Assembly: GCA_045578425.1 (NCBI GenBank)
Contig: JAZNKF010000032.1
Coordinates: forward strand, 1 to 38,466
From: RGIG3009 sp045578425
GTDB lineage: Bacteria > Bacillota > Clostridia > Oscillospirales > Acutalibacteraceae
Reading direction: 5' to 3'
DNA length: 38,466 nucleotides
The translations under genes were made by a program, and so were the position numbers. Shown piece by piece: positions 1 to 7,025 of the stretch. The notes beneath the pieces were generated by a model that saw only the letters and a program-made list of their open reading frames with translations, was not told the DNA's origin and did not search any database. Every line of letters starts with the position of its first letter. Positions within the stretch are counted from its first letter, which is position 1.

Positions 1-650
1 CCGGTGAAGACGAACAACCCGGCGAAGACGAACAACCCGGTGAAGACGAACAACCCGGCGAGGATGAACAACCCGGTGAGGACGAACCGATGGATGAAGA
101 CACCTTCAAAGATGAAGTGTTGTCCGATGAAAACGGCGACCTTATCACCGATGTCACGGTAGATAACTACCAAGACATTTTGGATGCGGAATCCGATTGG
201 GAAAACTTCACGGATGAGCAAAAAGAAGCTATCAACAACGCGCTTACCGAAAACGGTGGCAAGACGTTTGAAGAGTTGTTGGAAGAAGCCAAAGCCGCAA
301 ACGCAGCAGCGGAAGAATTTGTTTCGCTGTATGCATGCGACGAAGACGGCAACGTCTTCTTGACGGTGGACGAAACCAACTACGAAGCGATTCTTGCAGC
401 CAAAGATGCTTGGGATGCGCTGAGCGATTTGGAACGCGCTATCATCAACGAAAAAGCGAAAGCTTTGTGCGGTATGACATTTGAAGAAATGTATGCTGCT
501 GCGCTGAACCTCAGCGAAGAACTTGGTGAAACGGAAGTTCCGAGTCCGGAAGACGGCGTACCGTTCCCGACGGTCGCTGTGGTAGGATTGTTCTTAGGCG
601 GTGCCGCTTTGATTGCGGGCAAAAAACGCCGTGACGAAGAACAAGCATAA
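1..650 (+). CDS. C-terminal part of an acidic, repeat-containing, membrane-anchored surface protein
   Basis: The frame is already open at base 3, so the gene starts left of the window and the ATG at 90 is internal. The visible part begins with acidic GEDEQP hexapeptides. Two related modules of about 57 residues follow (bases 120-290 and 330-500), sharing the patterns TVD..NY..IL.A...W, D...AIN and TFEE. The C terminus has the pentapeptide SPEDG, a hydrophobic segment of about 20 residues (roughly bases 558-620) and a KKRR-containing tail. That layout matches a Gram-positive cell-wall sorting signal or a plain membrane anchor, but the canonical LPxTG is absent. A strong terminator follows. I recognise no named family; an extracellular surface role is inferred from the acidic repeats and the C-terminal anchor. 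Confidence 0.8.
   Translation, partial: GEDEQPGEDEQPGEDEQPGEDEQPGEDEPMDEDTFKDEVLSDENGDLITDVTVDNYQDILDAESDWENFTDEQKEAINNALTENGGKTFEELLEEAKAANAAAEEFVSLYACDEDGNVFLTVDETNYEAILAAKDAWDALSDLERAIINEKAKALCGMTFEEMYAAALNLSEELGETEVPSPEDGVPFPTVAVVGLFLGGAALIAGKKRRDEEQA
3..89 (+). repeat. 18-bp in-frame tandem repeat encoding GEDEQP
   Basis: Four complete 18-base units (3-20, 21-38, 39-56, 57-74) and one shortened unit (75-89) encode GEDEQP repeated, ending GEDEP. Units differ only at wobble positions (GGT/GGC, GAA/GAG, GAC/GAT). The array runs off the left edge, so its full length is unknown. It probably forms an extended acidic stalk, and length changes by slippage or recombination would stay in frame. 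Confidence 0.9.
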
Positions 651-667
651 TCCTAATAAGTAAAGGC

Positions 668-707
668 AAACCCGCCGATGCGAATTTCGCATCGGCGGGT
701 TTTTATT
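668..707 (+). terminator. Rho-independent terminator of the acidic surface protein gene
   Basis: A GC-rich stem pairs CCCGCCGATGCG (671-682) with CGCATCGGCGGG (688-699), and the pairing can extend toward a very small loop. A T-rich run follows at 700-708, 18 bases or so after the stop codon. Confidence 0.92.
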
Positions 708-745
708 TTGCGCAGACTGCCGCTTGCCATTACTACAAAAAAACA

Positions 746-774
746 TTGCAATTCCGGCGTAAATATGGTAAAAT
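746..774 (+). promoter_or_regulatory. Sigma-A-type promoter for the structured leader RNA and LRR gene
   Basis: A -35 box TTGCAA (746-751) and a -10 box TAAAAT (769-774) are separated by 17 bases. The predicted transcription start is at about 780-782, which coincides with the first base of the long inverted repeat beginning at 781. Confidence 0.75.
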
Positions 775-780
775 ATGTTT

Positions 781-984
781 GCGAAACCAATTGAATATAA
801 CAAGCAAGCACAAGGTCACAAGGGAATAGTGCGTTCTTTTTGTGCCTAACAGTATGAATTTGATAAAAATGCAAATTCCATCAACGTTAGGTGCATATCG
901 TGCTGTTATGTTGAATTGGTTTCGCAACTATCGGAGTTTGCGTTTTTTGTGCGGTTACTTCGGTAGCCGCACTTTTTATTTTTT
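781..984 (+). ncRNA. Candidate structured leader or small RNA upstream of the LRR gene
   Basis: The arms 781-801 and 905-925 pair at 20 of 21 positions (one G-U, one G-G mismatch). The stem continues as AGCAC (807-811) with GTGCT (900-904) across a 5-base bulge. Inside, GTGCCTAAC (842-850) pairs with GTTAGGTGC (886-894), and an apical stem pairs GAATTTG (856-862) with CAAATTC (872-878). The left side of the internal bubble is about 30 bases and the right side about 5. A promoter lies just upstream and a terminator at 949-984 just downstream. The 5'UTR position suggests a cis-regulatory RNA, but an independent small RNA is also possible. It does not match the riboswitch consensus sequences I can recall (T-box, c-di-GMP I/II, THF). 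Confidence 0.6.
949..984 (+). terminator. Terminator or attenuator with UUCG loop, directly before the LRR gene
   Basis: GTGCGGTTAC (949-958) pairs with GTAGCCGCAC (963-972) around a TTCG tetraloop, and a T-rich run follows (973-984). It ends about 15 bases before the LRR start codon and touches its ribosome binding site, a typical position for conditional termination. AGTGCG at 828-833 could pair with CGCACT at 968-973 as a competing antiterminator pairing. That switch is an inference. Confidence 0.8.
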
Positions 985-999
985 GAGGGAGGAAGAAAA

Positions 1000-3900
1000 A
1001 TGAAAAAAATACTTGTTCTTTTGGTCATGTGTGTGGTAATTATCTCTTGTTGCTCATTCACTGCTTTGGCGGCGAGCGAGGGGGATTTTAGATACACCGT
1101 TGCAAACGGCGAGGTGACGATTACCGACTACACCGGTTCGGCCACAGAACTGGAAATCCCGGCAACGATTGACGGTTATTCGGTAACGAGTATTGGTGAA
1201 GATGCTTTTTCCTGGTGTGACAGCCTTACCTCTATCACTATCCCAAACAGTGTGACAAAGGTTGGATTTAGAGCTTTCGGTGGGTGCGGTCAGCTTAAGA
1301 AAATTACGCTCCCGTTTATCGGCGAAAAAGCAGACGGAACCGGCGCAACATATTTTGGCTATATTTTTGGCGCAAGCGACTATTCCGCTAATACGTCTTA
1401 CGTTCCCGCTTCGCTGAAAGAAGTTGTTATTACCGGTTCGGGCAGTATTGCTGAATATTCTTTCCACAAATGCAACAATATCACTTCCGTTACCATTGGG
1501 GAAAACGTGACAAGTATTGGAAACTATGCTTTTTCCGCTTGCAATAGTCTTAATAAAATCACCATCCCGTTTGTGGGTGAAAAAGCGGACGGAACCGGTT
1601 CAAAATATTTTGATTATATTTTTGGTGGTTCTGTTCCTGCTTCGGTGACACAGGTTGTTATTACCGGTTCGAACAATATTGGTCCCAATGCATTCAACAA
1701 TTGTGATAGTCTTACTTCTGTCATTATCCTAAACGGTGTGACAGAAATTGGTTACCGAGCCTTTGAAAATTGCGACAATCTAGCCTCGGTTACCATACCA
1801 AGCAGTGTGACGAAAATTGGTTACGATGCGTTTTACCAATGCTTTGATTTAAAGATGGTACACATCACCGATCTTGCGGCATGGTGCAAAATTACATTCG
1901 CAGATGAAGAAGCTAATCCCTTGTATTATTCAAGATTGCTACTTAACGGAACGATGTTGACAGATTTGGTCATTCCGGACACGGTGACCAGTATTAGTAA
2001 TTATGCTTTCGCGAGATGCAGCAGTGTCACGTCTGTCACTATTCCGGACAGCGTGACCAGTATTGGTGCGGGTGCTTTTAAAGGGTGTATCTCCCTTAAA
2101 AAGATTACGCTTCCCTTTGTCGGAGAAAAAGCAGATGGAACCGGCAAAACAGATTTTCTCCACATTTTCGCTACATGGTATTCAGATGTGCCGCCCAATT
2201 CATTGAAAGAAGTGGTTATTACCGGCTCAAACAATATTGTTAACAAAGATTTTTACAAGTGTAAAAACCTCACATCTGTCACCGTTTTGGGCAATGTGAC
2301 AAGTATTGGTGATGAAGCTTTTTATAACTGCAGCGGTCTTACTTCTGTTACTCTCCCGAGCAGCGTGACAAGCATTGGCAATTCTGCTTTTTACGGTTGC
2401 AGCAGCCTTGACAATATTACTATTCCGAACAGTGTGACGAGTATTGGCGATTCTGCTTTTGAAGGATGTAGCGATCTTGATGAAATTACTATTCCAAACG
2501 GAGTAAAAAGCATTGGCAGCCATGCTTTTTCCGGTTGTAGCGGTCTTGGTTATTTTAAATCTACCGTTATCGTCCCAAACAGCGTGACGAGTATGGGGCG
2601 AGGTGTTTTCTCCGGGTGTAACACTCTTGGTAAGATTACGCTTCCCTTTGTGGGTGAAAAAGCAGACGGAACCGGCGCAACGCATTTTGGGCATATCTTT
2701 GGTGCGTCCGAGTACATATACAATAAAAACTGCGTCCCCGCTTCGCTCAAAGAAGTGGTGATTACCGGTTCAAGCAATATTGCAAGCACGGCTTTCTACT
2801 ATTGCACAGGGCTTACCTCTATTACTCTTCCGAACAGTGTGACAAGCATTGGCGGTGCTGCTTTCAGAGGATGCAGCGGACTTACCTCCATCACTCTACC
2901 TAACAGTTTAGAAAGTATTGATTACAACGCTTTTTACGATTGTACCGCTCTTGCTTCCATTACCATTCCTGATGGTGTAACGAGCATTGGCCCTCACGCT
3001 TTCTATAACTGCGACACGCTTCTTTCTGTTACCATTCCCCAAAGCGTGACGTACATTGGCGATGCTGCTTTCTCAAATTGCGATAACCTTGGTGCCATAG
3101 ACGTTGATGCTGAGAATACGCAGTATTCCTCTGCTGACGGTGTGTTGTTTAACAAAGGCAAAACAACGCTCATTCAGTATCCGAACGGTAATCTCAGTTC
3201 GGTTTATGTTGTTCCCGACAGCGTAACAAGCCTAGGTAAGGGCGTTTTTAAAGATTGTAACTATCTTGAAAGGATTACGCTTCCGTTTGTTGGCGAAAAA
3301 GCGGATGGAACCGGTGCGACACATTTTGGTTATATCTTTGGAGCAGATGACTATTCTGCCAATGTTTCTTGTGTTCCCACTTCGCTCAAAGAAGTGGTCG
3401 TTACCGGTTCAAGCAGTATTGCCGACTATGCTTTTTATAATTGCGATGGTCTTGTTTCTGTTACCATTCCTGATGGTGTAACGAGCATAGGCGATTCCGC
3501 CTTTTACTATTGCAGTACGCTTACCTCTATTACCGTTCCAAACAGTGTGACGAGCATTGGCAAAAGTGCTTTTGAGTATTGCAGCGGTCTTACTTCCGTT
3601 ACTATTGGTGAAGGCGTAACCAATATCGGAAAAGCCGCCTTCCGTTCTTGCAGTAACATTAAAACTATGACACTCCCGTTTATCGGCGAAAAAGCGGACG
3701 GAACCGGTGCAACACATTTTGGTTATATCTTTGGTGCAGAGAACTATTCTTTGAACCTTTCTTATGTTCCTTATTTCTTGGAAGAGGTGGTTGTTACCGG
3801 AACGGGAAGTATTGGTAAGTATGCTTTTTATGATTGTCAAAAGCTTCCGACTGTTATCCTTACTAACCGTGTAACGAGCATTGGCGATTCGGCGTTTTAT

Positions 3901-5436
3901 TCCTGTAAAAGCCTTACTGCGATTACGATTCCCAACAGCGTGACAAGTATTGGCAACAATGCTTTTTCCGGTTGCAGAGGCCTTACTTCTGTCGTTATTC
4001 CCAATGGCGTGAAAAGTATTGGTAATTCGGCGTTTTATGATTGCAACAGCCTTGCCTCTGTCACCATTCCGAACAGTGTAATAAGTATCGGTGAGTATGC
4101 TTTTTCAGCTTGTAAAGCTCTTACTTCTGTCACGATTCCGAGCAGTGTAACAAGTATAAGCAATCGAGTTTTTGCGAGTTGCAGCGGTCTTACCTCGGTT
4201 ACCATTCCCAATAGTGTGACGAGTATTGGTCACGGTGCTTTCTATAAGTGCAGAGCTCTTACCTCTGTTATTATTCCAAACAAGGTAACGTATCTTGGTA
4301 GTTATGCTTTTTCCGGTTGCAGCGCGCTTACCTCCATTACCATTCCCGTTGGTGTTACAAAATTTGGTACCGATGCGTTCTATGATTGTACCGAGTTAAG
4401 CACGGTGTATTACACCGGTACCAAAGTACAAAAAGAAGCAATAGACATTGATAACTACGGCAACGATTCGTTGACTACTGCTGTGTGGTATTACGAAAGT
4501 TGCTCCGGTCAAGCGGAACATATCTACCAAAACAATGCCGATACCACTTGCAATCGTTGTGGCGCGGTTGCTTACCCGAACGGAAATTATCTATATAACG
4601 AAAACGGTAAATGGTATCATATTGTCAACCGTAAAAAGGTAGCGGATACCACGCTGGTTTTACACGGTGACAAAAACTGGTATTATGTCGAAAACGGTGT
4701 GGTCGACTTTACACAAAACGGTTTGTTCTATTATGGTGGCAAATGGTACCACTTGGTAAACGGCAAAGTCGTGTTTGACACCACGTTGGTGTTGCACGGT
4801 GACGGCAACTGGTATTATGTTGAAAACGGTGCCGTGGACTTTACGCAAAACGGACTGTTCAATTACAGCGGTAAATGGTGGCACTTGGTAAAAGGCAAAG
4901 TCGTGTTCGATACCACGTTGGTGTTGCACGGTGATAAGAACTGGTACTACGTCGAAGGTGGTGCCGTGGACTTTACGCAAAACGGATTGTTCAATTACAG
5001 TGGTAAATGGTGGCACTTGGTAAAAGGAAAAGTGGTGTTTGATACCACCTTGGTGCTACACACCGACAAAAACTGGTACTACGTCGAAGGCGGTGCCGTC
5101 GACTTTACGCAAAAAGGCTTGTTCTACTATGACGGCAAATGGTGGCACCTGGCAAGCGGTAAAGTTGTGTTTGATACCACCTTGGTGTTGCACGGTGACG
5201 GTAATTGGTACTATGTGGAAAAGGGAGCCGTGGACTTTACCGAAAGCGGATTGTTCTACTATGGCGGAAAATACTATCACCTGGTAAAGGGGAAAGTGGT
5301 ATTTGACACCACGTTGGTGCAATACAGCAACGGCAATTGGTATTATGTCAAAGACGGTGCTGTGGACTTTACCAAAAACGGAAAAGTAGCCTACAACGGC
5401 AAATATTACACTGTGAAAAACGGTATGGTAGTGTAA
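1000..5436 (+). CDS. Large secreted BspA-like leucine-rich-repeat protein with C-terminal 44-residue repeats
   Basis: This encodes 1478 residues with a start decided by AGGGAGG upstream. Residues 1-25 form a signal peptide (MKK, hydrophobic core, TALAA). From about residue 26 to 1140 there are many LRR_5/BspA-type repeats of the pattern SVTIPNSVTSIGDSAF followed by a Cys-containing turn. They are interrupted by six blocks starting IPF or LPF and containing EKADGTG and IFG. A Cys/His motif follows (C1168, H1174, C1184, C1187). The C terminus has six 44-residue aromatic repeats with KWYH, DTTLVLH and NWYYV and a partial seventh, resembling the aromatic repeats of Gram-positive cell-wall-binding proteins. 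BspA-family proteins act in adhesion to host surfaces or polysaccharides; binding to a surface here is inferred and the ligand is unknown. It is expressed behind the structured leader and terminator. Confidence 0.9.
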   Translation: MKKILVLLVMCVVIISCCSFTALAASEGDFRYTVANGEVTITDYTGSATELEIPATIDGYSVTSIGEDAFSWCDSLTSITIPNSVTKVGFRAFGGCGQLKKITLPFIGEKADGTGATYFGYIFGASDYSANTSYVPASLKEVVITGSGSIAEYSFHKCNNITSVTIGENVTSIGNYAFSACNSLNKITIPFVGEKADGTGSKYFDYIFGGSVPASVTQVVITGSNNIGPNAFNNCDSLTSVIILNGVTEIGYRAFENCDNLASVTIPSSVTKIGYDAFYQCFDLKMVHITDLAAWCKITFADEEANPLYYSRLLLNGTMLTDLVIPDTVTSISNYAFARCSSVTSVTIPDSVTSIGAGAFKGCISLKKITLPFVGEKADGTGKTDFLHIFATWYSDVPPNSLKEVVITGSNNIVNKDFYKCKNLTSVTVLGNVTSIGDEAFYNCSGLTSVTLPSSVTSIGNSAFYGCSSLDNITIPNSVTSIGDSAFEGCSDLDEITIPNGVKSIGSHAFSGCSGLGYFKSTVIVPNSVTSMGRGVFSGCNTLGKITLPFVGEKADGTGATHFGHIFGASEYIYNKNCVPASLKEVVITGSSNIASTAFYYCTGLTSITLPNSVTSIGGAAFRGCSGLTSITLPNSLESIDYNAFYDCTALASITIPDGVTSIGPHAFYNCDTLLSVTIPQSVTYIGDAAFSNCDNLGAIDVDAENTQYSSADGVLFNKGKTTLIQYPNGNLSSVYVVPDSVTSLGKGVFKDCNYLERITLPFVGEKADGTGATHFGYIFGADDYSANVSCVPTSLKEVVVTGSSSIADYAFYNCDGLVSVTIPDGVTSIGDSAFYYCSTLTSITVPNSVTSIGKSAFEYCSGLTSVTIGEGVTNIGKAAFRSCSNIKTMTLPFIGEKADGTGATHFGYIFGAENYSLNLSYVPYFLEEVVVTGTGSIGKYAFYDCQKLPTVILTNRVTSIGDSAFYSCKSLTAITIPNSVTSIGNNAFSGCRGLTSVVIPNGVKSIGNSAFYDCNSLASVTIPNSVISIGEYAFSACKALTSVTIPSSVTSISNRVFASCSGLTSVTIPNSVTSIGHGAFYKCRALTSVIIPNKVTYLGSYAFSGCSALTSITIPVGVTKFGTDAFYDCTELSTVYYTGTKVQKEAIDIDNYGNDSLTTAVWYYESCSGQAEHIYQNNADTTCNRCGAVAYPNGNYLYNENGKWYHIVNRKKVADTTLVLHGDKNWYYVENGVVDFTQNGLFYYGGKWYHLVNGKVVFDTTLVLHGDGNWYYVENGAVDFTQNGLFNYSGKWWHLVKGKVVFDTTLVLHGDKNWYYVEGGAVDFTQNGLFNYSGKWWHLVKGKVVFDTTLVLHTDKNWYYVEGGAVDFTQKGLFYYDGKWWHLASGKVVFDTTLVLHGDGNWYYVEKGAVDFTESGLFYYGGKYYHLVKGKVVFDTTLVQYSNGNWYYVKDGAVDFTKNGKVAYNGKYYTVKNGMVV
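1309..3804 (+). repeat. Six dispersed copies of an inserted EKADGTG-type block within the LRR domain
   Basis: Blocks begin near 1309, 1564, 2110, 2641, 3280 and 3673. Each reads (L/I)PF(I/V)GEKADGTG, then an aromatic stretch ending in IF, then a variable loop, then VV(I/V)TG. They recur every two to five LRR units, giving the domain a higher-order period. DNA identity among copies is high enough that the blocks could recombine. Confidence 0.8.
4597..5433 (+). repeat. 132-bp tandem repeats encoding a 44-residue aromatic module
   Basis: Six full units start at 4597, 4729, 4861, 4993, 5125 and 5257, and a truncated unit follows at 5389. Each encodes an aromatic GKWYH or GKWWH strand, KVVFDTTLVLH, NWYYVE and AVDFTQNGLF. 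Units 3 and 4 are nearly identical, suggesting recent duplication. The unit length preserves the reading frame. Confidence 0.9.
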
Positions 5437-5454
5437 ACCCTAACGCACAGTAAC

Positions 5455-5497
5455 AAAAAATCCCCGCCCGACTTTTCGTCGGACGGGGATTTGCTAT
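5455..5497. terminator. Bidirectional terminator between converging LRR gene and murC
   Basis: TCCCCGCCCGAC (5461-5472) pairs with GTCGGACGGGGA (5478-5489) with one C-A mismatch. Six A residues precede it (5455-5460), giving a U-run for minus-strand transcripts, so it is best as the murC terminator. The plus-strand side has only a weak T-run. Confidence 0.85.
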
Positions 5498-5505
5498 GTC
5501 TTCAA

Positions 5506-6876
5506 TTATTGTTCCAACAATTTTTTGATTTGTCGTGCACACTTATAAACGTCTCCGCCACCCATGGTGAGTACCAAATCGCCTTCTTTGGCATTTTTTG
5601 CGACAAATTCGCTGATTTCATCAAACGTGGCAAGGTAGTGCGCGTGGGGGATGCGCTGGGTGATTTGTTCAGACGAAACACCCCATTCGTTTTTCTCGCG
5701 TGAACCCATAATATCGCTGACAACCACGCAGTCGGCAAGCGAAAGGGCATCGGAAAATTCTTCCAAATGACGTGCCGTACGGGAAAACGTAAACGGTTGA
5801 AAAATTGCCCACACCCGTTTGTGCGGTAACGATTTTGCCGCCGTTAAGGTGGCAACAATTTCGGTGGGGTGGTGAGCATAGTCATCAGCAATGGTAACAC
5901 CGTTTACGGTACCCAAAAATTCAAACCGCCGTCCTGCACCGTGAAAATCGCGCAACCCACTCACAATTTCTTCGGTGGTGGCACCGCAAAGGGCTGCTGC
6001 TATGCTCGCGGCTACGGAATTTAACACGTTATGCTTGCCGGGAACGCCCAAACGAACGGTAGTCACCTTTTCGCCGCAATGGTATAAATCATAGCATCCA
6101 TACGCGCCGTTGTGGGTAGTGATATTCTTTGCATACCAATCACAGTCCTCGGAAGTACCATACCAAATAATATCGGTGTGGGTTAATTTTTCCACGGCTT
6201 TTCGAGCATTCTCATCGTCACGATTGACAATCAACGTGTTGGTTGTTTGTAGAGCAAAACGCCTAAAAGAAGCAATCACGTTGTCCAAACTGCCAAAATA
6301 ATCCAAATGGTCAGCGTCCACGTTCAAAATCACCGAAACGGCAGGTGTCATCTCCAAATAATGGTCTTTGAATTCACACGCTTCGCACACAAAAGTATCA
6401 TTATTGCCCGCATGACCATTGGCACCGATAAGAGGGAGCCGACCACCGATAAACACTGACGGTTCATGACCTGCTTGCAGTAAAATTTGCGAAATCATGG
6501 AAGAAACGGTGGTTTTGCCGTGCGTTCCGGCAACGGCTACCGTGTTTTTGAAATTTCGGGATAACGCGCCCAACAGTTTGGCACGTTCCATAAGAGGAAT
6601 GCCGCGTTTTTTGGCAGCGCATAGTTCGGGATTGTCTGCGGATACGGCGGCGGTGTAGACCACCAACTGAGCATCACCGATATTTTCTGCAGCTTGCGGT
6701 AAATGAACCGTAATACCTAATCGCCGCATACGGTCGACGTTGTCCGATTCGTTCACGTCGGAACCGGTGATGGTGTATCCTTTGGCGTGTAATATTTCTG
6801 CCAGCGGACTCATGCCCGAACCGCCAATGCCTACAAAATGTATGCGCCTGATATCTTCCAAAAAGCGTTGTTCCAT
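5506..6876 (-). CDS. murC: UDP-N-acetylmuramate--L-alanine ligase MurC
   Basis: MurC is the cytoplasmic ATP-dependent ligase that adds L-alanine to UDP-N-acetylmuramic acid, the first amino acid of the peptidoglycan stem peptide. The 456-residue length is normal. An N-terminal nucleotide-fold motif HFVGIGGSGMS (residues 13-23) precedes the Mur-ligase P-loop GTHGKTT (residues 117-123); the central and C-terminal Mur domains include the YAHHPTE motif typical of MurC. A GGAGG ribosome binding site lies just upstream on the minus strand. The gene stands alone, divergent from miaB and outside any division/cell-wall cluster, and is followed by a strong terminator. Confidence 0.97.
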   Translation of the reverse strand: MEQRFLEDIRRIHFVGIGGSGMSPLAEILHAKGYTITGSDVNESDNVDRMRRLGITVHLPQAAENIGDAQLVVYTAAVSADNPELCAAKKRGIPLMERAKLLGALSRNFKNTVAVAGTHGKTTVSSMISQILLQAGHEPSVFIGGRLPLIGANGHAGNNDTFVCEACEFKDHYLEMTPAVSVILNVDADHLDYFGSLDNVIASFRRFALQTTNTLIVNRDDENARKAVEKLTHTDIIWYGTSEDCDWYAKNITTHNGAYGCYDLYHCGEKVTTVRLGVPGKHNVLNSVAASIAAALCGATTEEIVSGLRDFHGAGRRFEFLGTVNGVTIADDYAHHPTEIVATLTAAKSLPHKRVWAIFQPFTFSRTARHLEEFSDALSLADCVVVSDIMGSREKNEWGVSSEQITQRIPHAHYLATFDEISEFVAKNAKEGDLVLTMGGGDVYKCARQIKKLLEQ

Positions 6877-6900
6877 TTTTCAGTCCTCCCGATATTTCTT

Positions 6901-6929
6901 ATTATATTGCTTTTCATAAAAAAAATAAA
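6901..6929 (-). promoter_or_regulatory. murC: Possible murC promoter
   Basis: On the minus strand a TATAAT box (6901-6906) lies 17 bases from a weak TTTATT (6924-6929). The -10 box is perfect but the region is so AT-rich that chance matches are likely. Confidence 0.35.
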
Positions 6930-6967
6930 TACTTTTTTTATTTTTTTATAAAGCAGGCAATAAAAGG

Positions 6968-6996
6968 TTGAATAACATAAAGAAATTTGGTATACT
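6968..6996 (+). promoter_or_regulatory. Promoter for the miaB-mutSL-divIVA-ileS gene run
   Basis: TTGAAT (6968-6973) and TATACT (6991-6996) are separated by 17 bases, placing the start near 7003. A second TATAAT (7000-7005) lacks a good -35 box. AAGGAG at 7013-7018 is the miaB ribosome binding site. No promoter this good is apparent in the short gaps of the following 15 kb. Confidence 0.6.
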
Positions 6997-7025
6997 GAGT
7001 ATAATTATATCTAAGGAGAAATACT

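Noticed and set aside
3..89. CRISPR-like or other non-coding repeat array at the left edge
   Set aside because: The 18-base units are contiguous, have no spacers, stay in frame and vary only at codon third positions.
781..925. 6S RNA identity for the long hairpin
   Set aside because: The promoter, long closing stem, bubble and terminator resemble 6S RNA, but the bubble is very asymmetric and I recognise no conserved 6S sequence, so I only call it an unassigned structured RNA.
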